Shown here one piece after another: positions 13,601-27,300 of a stretch of 64,000 bases of DNA. Under the pieces are notes generated by a model. That model was not told the origin of the DNA. It ran no database searches and was given only the letters and a program-made list of their open reading frames with translations. The first letter of the stretch is position 1. The number at the start of each line of letters is the position of its first letter. The stretch is from assembly GCF_014851395.1 (NCBI RefSeq), contig NW_024043372.1, positions 20,444,977 to 20,508,976 on the forward strand, in the 5' to 3' direction. Made by a program: the position numbers and the translations under genes. The stretch is from Micropterus salmoides (lineage: Eukaryota; Chordata; Actinopteri; Centrarchiformes; Centrarchidae).

Positions 13601-16600
13601 CACCGACGAGGGACCAGGAGTCGGCCGGACCACCAACGAAGCTGGTGTAGGTCGGACCACCGACAAGGGAACAGGAGTCGGCTGGGCCACCAACAAAGCT
13701 GGTGTTGGTTGGACCACCGACAAGGGAACAGGGGTCGGCTGGGCCACCAGCGAAGCAGGTGCCGGTTGGACCACCGACGAGGGAACAGGAGTCGGCTGGG
13801 CCACCAGCGAAGCAGGTGCCGGTCGGACGGAGCACGAGCAACGGGAGTCAGCTGGTGATCAGGCTGGTTGCTGACGGGTCGCTGCTGGTAACCTGGTCGC
13901 CTCCGTTGACCACCACGGGAACCTGAAAAGATGGCCAGGCGACTCCCTTCAAAGGAGAAATCCGGGGGAAGCCTAGCCTCCAGGCTATAAGGCCATAGGC
14001 TAGCTGCGCTAGCTGGCCGGTAATCAGGCGGAGCAGGCAGGGGGTTAGCTGGCTGACAGCTAGCTGGTTGGCTGACTGGTTGGGGACAAACAGTCCTTGG
14101 GTTCTCTGGCTCTAAGTCAAGTCCATCAAAAAAGAAACCAGAGAGCTAGATGTCCAAGAGTCCCCCACCAGTCTGGATGCTGGAGCCAACACAGGAGGGA
14201 GATGACCAGGCGGGCGGCTAACAGCGCTAGCCGGCAGGGAATCAGGCGGGCGGCTAACAGGCTGGGTGCTAGCAGGCCGGGAGAGGAAGAAGCCTCCCAC
14301 CCTGCAGCTAGCAGGCCGGGAACAAGTCCTTTTGGGGTTAGCAGGCTGGGGAACAGACAGCCTGGAGCTAGCAGCACTAGCAGAACTGGTTTCAGGCAAG
14401 ACAGGCAGAGGGCTAGCAGCCAAGCTGGAGACTGGCAGATCCGGAGGAGGGCTAGCAGCGCTAGCCGAGCTGAAGACTTGCGGCTCAGGCTGGCAGCTAG
14501 TAGCCCTAGCGGGCCAGGAAACAGGCTGGACAGGCCGAGGGCTAGCAGTGCTAGCATTCACCCGCTGGAGGGTTGTGGAACAGAACCTTGACACGGTCTC
14601 TAAATCAAAAGTCTTTCTCCACCGGGAGGAGGCAACGAGCAGGGCCATTTCTGGGTCCGTTCTCCACATTTTTGACAGTAGTTCAAAAAACTGAGATTCC
14701 TCCTCTACTAGCTCCTCTTTAGACACCCCTAATGCCTCCCAAGTGCTGGGCAACTTAACTATGTCCGCTGGGTCCATGTTTGGTCGGGTCATTCTGTCAG
14801 GGTTTGGTATGGGTGAAGCAGGCAGTAGGTTGGAGGACCCAAATGCAGGACACGAAAGCCAGCAGGAACAGTACAGAGGGGTTTTAATAAGCAAACAAAA
14901 GACGAGCACACTTACAACAGAGTGGCTGATTGACTGAGTCCAAAAACAAAGGCTTTCCAACAGAAATCCAAAAGGGTGAAAACCAGAATCCAAAAATGAG
15001 CAGGGTAACAGGGAGACACGGCGAGTAAGGCTGAAGACACGAGAACAAACTGCAACACAGGGTGACAACATACAATGACCCAACAAAGACAAGACAGAAA
15101 CACAAGGTACATACACACAGGGACTAATGAGCAGGGCGGGAGCAACACAGGTGAAAGACATGAGGCTAACGAGGCAAAGGTAGGGAGAGAGAGAGAGAGT
15201 AGGGGAAAACAGAGACAGACATGCAGAGTGTGACAGAACCATGGGTATCATACACATTGCGTACAATAGTCACAGTTTTTCCAAAGTCTGTATATGTGAC
15301 GCCTGAGCATGACAATATAGACATATTGACAAATAGTGCAGTGAGCAGAGTGCAAAGGATGCAAGAGTAAAATTATTATCATTAATTATGGACATTTCGG
15401 AGGTGGATGTGCATTGCAGGTACACATACACATGCATGCATACATGTACACATGTACACAGTGCGATGGAGCATAGTGCAAGGATGCTGGAATAAATTAA
15501 GTAATGGAATAAACTATTTTTTGCAAGTGTTATGAACTTGAGGTAGGTGGGTGCACAGGAATTGTTCTGATACTGTGAGTCAGAGATCAGCTGTTCATCA
15601 GAGTGATGGTTTGTGGGAAGAAACTGTTCCTGAGTCTGTTGGTTTTGGTGTACAGTGCTCTGTAGCACCTACAAGAGGGGAGAAGCTGGAACAGATTGTG
15701 TCTGGGGTGCAATGGATCTGCAGTGATGTTTCCTGCCCGTTTCCTGTCCTGGGATGGAGGGCAGGTTGGCACCGATGATTTTTTTCTGCAGTCCTGACTG
15801 TCCGTTGTAGTCTGTCCTTGTCCTTTTTGGTGGCAGAGCCAAACCAGACAGTGATGGACGTGCAGAGAACAGACTGGATGATGGCTTTGTAAAAGTGGAT
15901 CAGCAGCTCCTTAGGCAGGTTGAGCTTCCTGAGCTGGTGCAGGAAGTACATCCACTGCTGGGCCTTCTTGATGATAGAGTCAGTGTTGGGCTCCCACTTT
16001 AGGTCCTGGGGTATAGTGGATCCCACAAACCTGAAGGATTCACAGCAGACACAGGGCTGTTGAGTATGGTGATGGGGGTGCAGAGTGAGGGGGGCTCCTC
16101 CTGAAGTCCATGGTCATCTCAACAGTTTTGAGCATGTTAAGCTCCAGGTTGTTCTGACCGCACCAGAGAGCCAGCTGATCAACCTCACTTCTGTAGGCCG
16201 ACTCATCACCGTCCCGAATGCGGCCGATGACAGCTGCGTCGTCAGCAAACTTCAGGAGTTTGACAGATGGGTCTCCTGAGGTGCAGTCGTTGGTGTAGAG
16301 GGAGAAGAGCAGTGGGGAGAGCACACACCCCTGGGGCGCACCAGTGCTGATAGTCCGGGTGCTGGATGTGATGTTCCCCAGCCTCACCTGCTGACTCCTG
16401 TCAGTCAGGAAGTTTGTGATCCTCTGACAGGTGGAGGCTGGCACAGTGAGCTGGGTGAGTTTGGTGCTGAGGATATCCGGGATGATGACGTTGAATGCCG
16501 AGCTGAAGTCCACGAACAGGATCCTTGCATATGTCCCTGGAGGGTCGAGGTGTTGCAGGATGTAATGCAGTCCCAAGTTGACTCCATCATCCACGGACCT

Positions 16601-19600
16601 GTAAGCCCTGTAGACAAACTGCACGTGGTCCAGCAAGGGGCCTGTAATGTCCTTCAGGTGGGCCAACACCAGTCTTTCAAAGGACTTCATGACTACAGAT
16701 GTCAGGGCGACAGGCCTGTACTCATTTAGTCCAGAGATGGAGGGTTTTTTGGGGAACGGGATGATTGTGGAGCGTTTGAAGCAGGAGGGAACTTCACATT
16801 GCTCCAATGATCTGTTGAAGATCTGTATGAAGATGGGGGTCTGCACAGATTTTCAGGCAGGATGGAGACACACTGGGGCAGGGGCCTTCCTGATCTTCTG
16901 CCTCTGGAAAGGCTGGCGCACATCATCTGCACAGATCATGAGTGATGGTGAGGGGTCAGAGAGGGGTAAGTTAAAGACGGAACCAAACCGCAGCGCGCAC
17001 GCTGCCTGTGTGAGTCCACGGTGATAAAACTCCTGAAGGGAGTTTTGTTAAAATTTTCTAATAAGTCTCCTGTTTCTTTGAAATACAAAAGTTACTTTGT
17101 GATTTATGTTTTTTTATACGTGTCTCCTTAGAATATTGTGTTTTTGGTCGGTAATTTTCTTTCATGAGGTGGTTGCTATTGAAACCATGAGACCATTTCA
17201 AGGATGGCAGCACTGGGTGTTGTTCATGTTGATTGTACCCTGTATATAATTCTCTTGTTTGGTCGGGTCTGCAAGCAACTGACAAAACATTTGCGGCCCA
17301 CGTAACGGGGCCCTTACCCAGCCGTAGCCCTGGGTTGGCCGCCCTCAAGCATCCACGCTACCTCCGCTTATGGGTGTGACTGTGGGCTTTTCAAACCCAC
17401 AGTAGAAGCCATTCAGCTTGTCAGCCAGTCGTTGATTACCAGCAGTGTTGGGGATGGTCTCCTGTGGTTAGTGTGTGTCTGTAGGCTTTTCCACACTGAC
17501 GCAGGGTCGCTGGCTGCAAAGCAGGTTTCTAGCTTTCCAGCATAGCTGTAGGAAAACTCCCACAGTGAATAAAACGGTTTACAGTTTATGAAAAATATCA
17601 CTGTGACATCTATACACCAGCCTTCTTTTATGTAGAGACAGAGTTTTCACTCCATTTTACACCATCTGTTCTAAGAAACCCAACAAACTGTGTCAGGTGT
17701 GGTGAACCTTTACACCTATAATTAACAGGTTATTCGTGTTTAACAGATGGTTCGCATTGGTTAAACATTGCCTCCTGTGGGCTATCGCATGTGGCTGAAT
17801 AAGTTACAAAAACTGATGTTTATCTTCCTACACATACATTGAAACACACATACTGTACCTTGGTAAATCTACAACAGTAGAAATAACAATGACAATCTGT
17901 TCTTGAGCAGGATCCTTCACTTATCTGCTGGTCTGTATTTTGCAAAAGCATCAAAATCAAATTGTTTCATGTGGATGGCCTTTAATTGAAATAATTAAAA
18001 TATTTTATACAGTTTAATTTAGTGTATAAAGTCTTCAAGGAACTGCATTCCCTGTGTGCCAAACTACAGTAAATACTGTATTATTGGCTAAGTTAAGCAA
18101 CATTTATTGCTTTTTTCATACATTTTCTTTACAACTTAATATACTTTTATATTTATAATTTAATATCGATTATTTCATATTGTTTCAAATGTTTTATGAG
18201 TATTATTTTATTTGTTTTAGATTGTATTGTATTTATTTGAGCTAATTTGTTGGTTGTTGTGTTTGTTTTTCCTTTAGTTATTACATCTTATGGAGATATT
18301 TTTATATAATCAGTATTATTTCATGTTATCCTATTCTTTGTTTAATCACTTTTTAATTTGATGGTTTACAATACATCGCAGTGACATTCTGGATTCAGTT
18401 TGTTACTTAATTCTAAAACTATATAACAGCCTTAATTAGATGTTGTGTTATGCATGTTATTTAAATACTTATTTTGTTTTGTTTTTTGTTATCAGGGATG
18501 GGTTATGGTAGTCAGGTGGTTGTCTTATACTCCAGTATCTATTACATCATTATATTGGCCTGGGCTTTCCTGTATCTCTTCTTCTCTTTCACCTCTGAAC
18601 TTCCCTGGGCAAGTTGCAGAAACAGCTGGAACACAGGTAGGTCCCAGTATGTGATCTGACTGAATAAACACACATGGAAACAAACAAATAACTAGATTAA
18701 TATTAATCTTTACTGCAATAATGATTTATTGCATTTACAATATTTCTTTTGTTATTGTGTTAGGTATCATTTGAGATTTAGGTATTAATCAGATTTAGGA
18801 CACATTTGAGGGTCTGGTTTGGGATCTGGAGTGCAAAGTCCTGAGGTGCCAGGTTTGCCCTGCCTGGCATGGTGTTTAACTTCATGTTACTTAATGTACT
18901 TAAAGATCAGTTTAATAATCAATTTAATCTTAAACTGATATTTTAGATGAACACAGAGAAACTTTCCTCCTTCAGATACCACAAATTAGTATAAAATGTT
19001 ATTTGAATCCATGTATTATTGTCATTACTTTAATATAGGCTATAAGGAAATGGCCATACACTTTATAAGTAAAAATAAACATTAAATTAAAGCTCCAAAC
19101 AGCGTTGGACGGGCCCTCGCACTTGTAGTGCACTGAGGTGTGAGTCGGGCGTTTTGCAGATTCTGGAGCTCTACCGGTGCCGCTGTGAATTTGCTACACA
19201 CTTCGGATGTTGCACGCAGATGTTATACGTCACGTTCAGTTTCCTGTTCGGTGCGCTGTAGAGCCCTTGGCACTACGACTACAAATAAAAATTGGAGTGT
19301 AGATGTGTTGGGGGGGGGGGGGGCAGTTATCAAGCATGCAAAGTTTGGTACAGATTTGAGCATGTACAATTAAGATACGATGACTTCTCCTTTCATGGTA
19401 AAGCATGGAACTTCGCCACCCTGCCAAGGATATGCCGTTGAAGAAAAAGTCATGCGCTTTACATCATGACATCATCAATGTGAGATAGATAGATGTGGGA
19501 GATAGTTTTTAAGTAGATATAGCCAACTTGCAAAAAGTGGTTTTTCACAGCATAAACATAGTCAATTCCTGTGTTCTGGTCGGGACTCTTATTATCTACA

Positions 19601-22600
19601 TCAAATTTGGTGCAGATGTGAGCATGTATACTGAAGTTATTATAACTTCCTGTTTCTTGGCGAATCGTCGATTTTCAAGGCCACGCCATGGGCATGCTCA
19701 TGAATGAAAACTCACCGTTTGTACAACTTTTAATTGTCACTGGGTTTAGACTGCAAAGCAAAGATTTGAAGTTGATTGGACTAAATCCCCAGGAGGAGTT
19801 TGTACAAAGTGCAAAGCGTGTAAATCGCCAAAAATTAATCCAAAATGGCTAACTTCCTGTTGGGTGTCGGGCATCACCCCAAGAGACTTTTTTGTAAGTC
19901 TGGACATGATACACATACCACAGAAATGTTGTACACGTAGGTCAAACTTTGTCCAGGTGCTGCTCTGTAGGGGGCGCTCGCTCGCACCCGCATGAATTAT
20001 GTGCAAAGTTTGGTGAGTTTTCAAGTATGTTTAGCCCCCCTGGCACACTTCATGCTCAGGCCCTAATTAAATACATTAAATAAAATACGATCACAATTTA
20101 CCCGCAGGAATAAAAAGAGATGTGGATATGCTAGGGGTCCAAGATATTACATTTTTATTCAACATGAGAATTATGCTAAAGGTTGAAGGTTTTTTACAAA
20201 GGAGGACTTTGATAATGTGTGTATACATCCTTGATTGTCTTGTTTAAAACATCCTGTGTTCCTCCACAACAGAGACCTGTGTGGAGTTTGATCGGAGGGC
20301 TGATCATTTGAATTGGACTGTAGCCACAAATTCAACTTCACCAGTGAGAGAGTTTTGGGAGTGAGTATGGAGTAATTCACGCATGACAATAAGCTCTGAA
20401 AATTAGTTGACAGTTATGAATTATAACTTGAAATGTGATTTGCAGGAGAAGAATTTTGAATGTCACAGGAAGTGTCCACGAGTTAGGCAGCATACGATGG
20501 GAGTTGGCTCTGTGTCTTCTGTTGTCCTGGATCATCTGTTACTTTTGTGTGTGGAGAGGAGTAAAGTCCACAGGAAAGGTAGGACAAAGTCTTTGGTATT
20601 TTGCATGTTGTATGCAAAGACTCTTCAACTGTTAAAGGACACTGTATTAGGAATGAGATAACAGTACTTTTAGCAGACACAATTCTCTTCTACTATGATG
20701 CATCTATCACTAGCCGAGGCAAGTTTATTTGTATAACACATTTCAACAACAAGAACATTCAAAGTTCTTTACATAAAATATAAAAGCAAAGCTCATAGGA
20801 AAATATAAAAAGTAATTTAAATTTAATGAAAAGGTAAATACAAAATAAATCAGAATCAGAAGGAGCTTTATTGTCAAGTGTTTTACACAGACATTGCACA
20901 CGTATTGCAACAAAATATATAAATTGACAATATAAAAATATACAACAACAAAGATTAACAATTAACAACAAGTATGTGCAATGTGCCAGGTTTTTCCATG
21001 ATATGAAATGAAATTGTATTTACATGTGCAGAGACGTATTATTTGAAAGGGGGGCGTGTCAGTGGGGGACCCGGGTCTTGTTAATGAGGCTAGCTGCAGA
21101 CCGGAAGAAGCTGGTTTTGTGGTTTTGGTCCTGATGGACTGCAGCCTCTTGCCAGAGGGGAGAGTCTGAAACAGTTTGTGTCCAGGGTGGGAGGGGTCAG
21201 CTCTTTCCTGCTAGCCTCAGAATTCTGGAGACGTACAGGTCCTGAAGTGATGGAAGATTGCAGCCAATCACCTTCTCTGCAGAGCGATTGATACGCTGCA
21301 GTCTGTCCCTGGCAGTGGCAGCAGTGTACCAGATGGTGATGGAGGAGGTGAGGATGGACTCAATGATGGCGGTTTAGAAGTGCACCATCATTGAAAATAA
21401 ACAAAAAATAACGAGATAAATCAGGACAGTAAAAGTTACAGTGCAGTGTAAGATACATTTGATTTAATCAAAGGCAGTGGCAAAAAGAAAAGTCTTCAGC
21501 CTTTAGTTAAAAGAACTAAGAGTTTCAGCAGACCTGCAGTTTTCTGGGAGTTTGTTCCATTCAGTGATTTATAAACCAACAACAGTATTTTAAAATCAAT
21601 TCTTTGACAGACAGGAAGCCAGTGTGATGACCTCAGAACAGGAATGATGTGATCCATTTATACTTGTAAATGTGTGGGCAAGTTTTTCCAGGTCCTGCTG
21701 AGACATAAGTCCTTTAATTCTTGATATTTTCTTCAGGTGATAGTAGGCTGACTTTGTAATTGTCTTAATGTAGCTGTTGAAATTCAGGCGTGAGTCCATG
21801 AGTACACGAATATTTGTGGCTTGATCTGTGGTTTTTAACATTGCAGATTGAAGCAGAGCGCTGAATTTTAATTGTTGTTCCTTGGCTCCAAAAACAATTA
21901 CTTCAGCTTTGTTTAATTCAACAAAATGTTGGCACATCCAAGTATTGATTTTCTCAGTGGACTTACTCATTGCTTGTATGGATCATAGTCCCCTAGTGAT
22001 GTAGTTATGTAAATCTGATCCAGTGGAAGCATGTACATGTTAAACAGAACAGGCCCCAGAATGGAGCCTTGGGGAACTCCACAGGTCATTTTTGTAAGCT
22101 CAGATGTGTAATTACATATAGACACAAAGTACTCCCTGTCCTTAAAGTAGGATTCAAAACAGTTTACAGTTTTTCTTAGTCGCTTTGGTAGATTTCTCAA
22201 ATCATCCCTAACATTTGCAAAACAGTGTCTAAAGTCTGATACACATGTATAGAAAATATGATTGACAGAGACTCTCTCTCTCTCTCTCTCTCTCTCTATT
22301 CAATTTCAATTCAAATTAGCTTTATTGGCATGAATGTGTAACAACAATGTTGCCAAAGCATCATACAAACTACATAAGAACAATCAACCCCATACATTTC
22401 ATTAAACAAGTAATTAAAGTGTATGTGTGTTAAAAAAAAATATATATATATATATAAAAATAAAATAAATAAATAAAACAGTGTGTGTGTGTGTGTGTGT
22501 GTGTTAAAAAAATTAAAATATTAAAAATTAAAATAAAATAAAATAAATAAATAAAACAGGTTGTCCCCACTTCATGGCATGAGGAGACATATTTTGCAGC

Positions 22601-22916
22601 AGTTATTTGACATTTGGGCATTTCTCCCAGTATATAGGGGAGTTTCTGTGTGTCTGATAGAAATTTGAATTCAGGGTATATTTGGGAAATGTTTGTGTTT
22701 TGGTCTTAGTTTTTTATATTTAGGGCATGAGGTTAGAAAGTGCAGCTCTGTTTCTACCTGTCCTGTGTCACACTGGGAGCAGAGTCTCTCCTCTTGTGGT
22801 AGCCAGCTCTGTCTGTGGCGACCCTTTTCTATGGTCAGGCTGTGTTCACTCAGTCTGCATGTTGTCAACATTTTTCTTAGTTCAGGACATTTTATTGTGC
22901 TCAGGTAATTTGCCAG

Positions 22917-22995
<79 letters not shown>

Positions 22996-24326
22996 AATTC
23001 TTAAAAGATCTGAGGCCATGCAAAAAGCTTTTGACAGATTTCTGATGTTTTGTGGCCTCCAGGTTTTTATGTGTGTTAGGATCAAATTGTGTCATGCTAG
23101 TTGAATTGATTTAATTGAAGTGGACAACACATATCCTGTACCTCATATGGAGGCACTGATTGCTCGTCTAATTTCTTGAAAATTGTAGTTGAAGAAGGAG
23201 GCAAATTTCAAAGACCACTTTCAACTTAGTGGGTGCAATGGAATAAATATCATTTTTAAATTTTAATTATCTACAAGCTCAATGACTGAGACCCATTAGA
23301 GGGTGGTTGAGGAAGAGAATGCCTGAAAAAATATTTCACTGGTGTTTTCAGTAAAATTCCATTTTGTGATTACCTTTGTTTTAACATTTGTGTGTATTGA
23401 GATAGCGCTCTTAAAGAAAACACAGGAATAATCAGAAAGAGCAACATCAGTCACCACAGCCTTTAAAATGTTAAGTCCCTTGGAGATAATTAGATCAAGA
23501 GTGTGCCCCTTATTGTGTGTGGGCTCCGTCACATGCAGAATACTACACAGTTCTTTAATCCTTCTGTTCTGGGGGTTGTCAGCATGCATGTTACAGTCAA
23601 AAACAATACAGATTAAAGACAGCAGTTTAGCAAAGTCATCAAAAAAGGTTGCACAGTATTTAGTTGGCATGCAGATATTTACAAATATAGCTTGATAAGA
23701 GGAATTCAACTGAAGAGCCATATATTCAAAAGAAAATATTTCCATAAGACATCTTCTTGCTTCGCTCATAAAACTAAAATTGGGAGGGTTAGATTCGATA
23801 AGAACAGCTGCACTGTTATCTTGGTCTAACCGAGTTTCAGTTAAAAACATAAAATTAAGATTGTGCTGGATGAGAAAATCAGTGATGAAAAATGATTTTC
23901 CTTCCAAAGACCTGATGTTTAATAAAGCTATACTTAGAGTGTGAAAAGCATTATCGGCCTGCAACAGGCTGTGTCTGACGAGGAATTGAATTGAAATTTG
24001 CTAAATATGTTGAGTGCTTCCTGTTTCTTAGCAGAACCACCATTCTTTTTCTGTTACCTTTAAAGACTGCAATTTAGAAAGCTGCGATTAGTTTGATTAA
24101 TATTGAGATCACCATTATTTATTTAACACGATTACTCGTTGACTTATTTTTGACATATTTTTATTGAACTTGCTTACACTTTTTAAAAAGTATTATTAAA
24201 ATTATTATAAATGCATTACCCCAAGATCCTAAATAGCCCATAAAAATGGAAAAATAGAATAGAAATAGTGATCAAACATTATAACTTTAAACAGCATCTA
24301 GAAAATGACAGCAACGTAGTGCTCTT

Positions 24327-24382
<56 letters not shown>

Positions 24383-27300
24383 CACTGAGTGGATCAGAGT
24401 AGGTGACAGGTAAACTATTTAAATTAACGACTTCTTGTTACATTACATAATGCTGAAATTCAACCGTGGTGTCCTGTCTAGAGATGCAGTTACTTAAACC
24501 AACAGTGATCAGAAAAGTATAAATCGGTATGACTGTAGGAGATGTGGATCAGAAGTACAGACCAGGTAAATAGACCCGGTGAATCCGCACAGGTAGTTGT
24601 TAGTGAGGGTGGTGGAGACTCTTCCTCTTGGCTCTGATGTCTCACATGATCTAAACTCTCTTCAGGTGGGGGCTGAGGTGGTTCTCCTTCAAGGTGTTGT
24701 TTTGTTTCCTCTTGTCTCTTGTCCTTGGCATGGGGAACAGATGAGTAACATAGGAGTTTGAGCTAAAAAATATTTACTCCTGACTTGTTAAGTCCATCTG
24801 CCTTAGAAAGATGTCTGTTGTACAAGACAAAGTTGAAGTTGTCAATAAAGTGGACTGAATGGACAAACATGCAGTTGAGCCATGTGTTCAGTGACAACAA
24901 TCTGCTGAATCTCTCAACTCTTCTGACTGGTGGTAGAGGGCCTCTGATAACACCTCAGCATTCAGAGAGCTGATTGTGTTCAACAGATCAATATAATGCA
25001 CATGCTTCTTACATCTTTTACAACAAGGTCACCCACAGTCAGAGTTTGAGGCCCAGACATTAGTTTTCACTGTGGCCTGTTTTTTTGGGTCCATGGTAAA
25101 GTAGTGTTGTACCCACATAGTCCGTTCAATTCCACATTCACTACTACTAAATGGTGGATTTCGGTTTCCAGCTCTACAATCTTCTGTAGATGTTTGTGGA
25201 AGACATTCGTGGAGAAGGGGGGCATCTTGCTGCTAATTAGCGTTGGCTACAACGTTTCCAGTCACTGCAGTATGTTGTTGGTAGGCTGTACTTATGTAGT
25301 ATTGAGATCATAAAAGTGTTAAAAATATGAAAATAGCTTACTTTATCTGAATAAATTACAGTCCCACTGCTCCTAATTTCTAGCAGGAAAAAAATAGAAT
25401 ATCAGAAAAAGAAGAAGGCAAGAGCAAGCAGCAAAGCGTCTGCAAACTCAACTCAAATTCTGCTATGGGGACCTCCTACCTTACTCGTGAGCCATGTAAA
25501 CAATTTGCCATTGCTGCACATTTACACCTGACACCCCAGCGTTCTTACTACAATCCTCCCTTATTTAACAGTCTGTCTATGTAATAAGCCTGAATGGAAA
25601 CCTCTTGTAGACTTGTCTTTAGGTTAAGTAAAATCCAGCGCTGGATGAATAGACTTTAAGCATAGCCCCTGCAAATTATAGATAACATAATACTTGCTGG
25701 ATATTAATGTTATCAGCTCCATCAGGTTTCCTTTAATTCATTTCAAATGTAAAATACCATTTGGACTTTGACACTAATTATTTTTTGAAATATGTGCATC
25801 CAAATTGCCCAGTCAGCCCAGCTGCTCAACATTTTAATAGTCAATAGTCAATGCCAATTCATTGCTTTCCATCTTGCATTCGTCCAGAGTTGTAACCTTG
25901 ACTGAGAGATGGATAATCACTGTCTTGTTTTAAAATTATGGGTGCCTATGAGGAGTGCCATCACATCTGTGTATTTTCTTTGCTGGTCCTCACAGAGAGT
26001 TCCATTTTGTGCAAACACATATAAACGCATGTTCACATGCAACATGTTTATCTTTTCTGAGATGCGGTTTATAAACACTGTTGCCTGTATTTGTTTATCA
26101 AACATAATAAATAGGAGCATTTTACTCCAACACTGGTCTTGCACAAAGTCTGACAAGCAACCAAGGCACAGACAGACTAAGAGATGCACTGCAGCTAGCT
26201 CATTAACTGGTGTTATTTTCTGACATCAGACTTTGAGAGGAGAGAACCCAAGTTTACCTGATTGCTGTTCCCTCAATTCACTCTCATTAAGTTTGTATTT
26301 CTCTTCTTGTTCCCAGAAGAATAGACCCTCTTCATCCTCTCACCAAAGTCGTAAACACTGACACTTGCTTTGACATGAATGTGAGGTGGGACCTTGCTTA
26401 ATTTGCAGGGCCCTACGCAATGTGTGTAGTGAGCATATGACCTCCCAGCTCTGTACAGGCATCACATGAGTGAGAAACAGTGTTAAGAGTGAGGCAGCCA
26501 CGACATGGTTTTATTATCATTCCTCAATATATACAGGTATACATAAGATATATGGTCCCCGGGACCATGGTGCAGAAAAAAACAATGCAAAATTAACACA
26601 GTGCAGGACAATAAATTAAATAATTTAAATACAAAGGTAAAGACATATACAAGGAAAGACAATAGAAACGACAAGACAAAACATGATAAGTGTCCATAAT
26701 TAAAGAGTCCAAAAAGTGTTAACAGCAGCAACAATTGTAATTAAAGGACTTTTTTACATTTTTTACAGTATTTTTTATAAAGGTCTTCTTCTATTGACTG
26801 TACCTGTAATTGTCATTCAATAATAAATATTTCATAGTAACATATGCTACACTGTATAGGACACAAACAGACCTGTATAAAACAGTTCAATCACGAAAAA
26901 CTTGACTGAGTGAACAACAACAATTTGTTAAAATGTGATACACTGAATGTGAGAATGTGAAAAGTATTTGGCGATTAATCATCGCATTATTTAATGGGGG
27001 TGGTAAAGCCATGGAGGTATAGCAAACTCACACAATGGAGTGTCAGGGTGGCTGAGTGCCGAGGCAGAAAAACAGTCCAGACACTAGGTGGTGGGGATAA
27101 GGGATAAAGAAATTGCTGAGGATCTGGATGAGATGAGAAGAGGGAGGAGGGCCACAGCGATTTGTACTGAAGTGACAGCTGGCGGCAGAGGAGAGAATGG
27201 ATTAAAAGTTTGATTGTGACTACATGATTTGCTGTGCTGATCTGGTTGGAAAACAAAAGAGAGAACGCCAGTAGTCAGCTGTTAGATTGCATGTGAATGA

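Larger units (their letters stand above)
12009..15235 (-). mobile_element. Complete non-autonomous LTR retrotransposon (Ty3/gypsy-like), 5-bp target duplication
   Basis: Two direct repeats (12009-12451 and 14795-15235) bound a 2.3 kb interior. Each begins TG and ends CA, and the pentamer GAACC flanks both ends (12004-12008 and 15236-15240), the expected 5-bp target duplication. A purine-rich tract on the minus strand sits directly before the repeat at 12009, so the element is transcribed on the minus strand. The interior has one gag-like frame next to the 5' LTR and then only GC-rich tandem repeats; no protease, reverse transcriptase or integrase is present, so it must have been mobilised in trans. 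It is inserted next to the 5' end of the Nimb-type LINE within SLC6 intron 2. Confidence 0.9.

Noticed and set aside
12499..13841. Several 160-270 codon frames on both strands
   Set aside because: They are reflections of 30-bp-type tandem repeats without stops; no start context or domain.
14112..15266. 384-codon minus-strand frame starting outside the LTR
   Set aside because: The first part is LTR sequence that happens to be open; only the part after 14792 is a plausible gag-like ORF.
7736..17600. Endonuclease and reverse-transcriptase frames as host genes
   Set aside because: They are broken LINE coding regions antisense within an intron.
22671..23095. Arg-Glu repeat proteins
   Set aside because: Translations of a (CT)n microsatellite.
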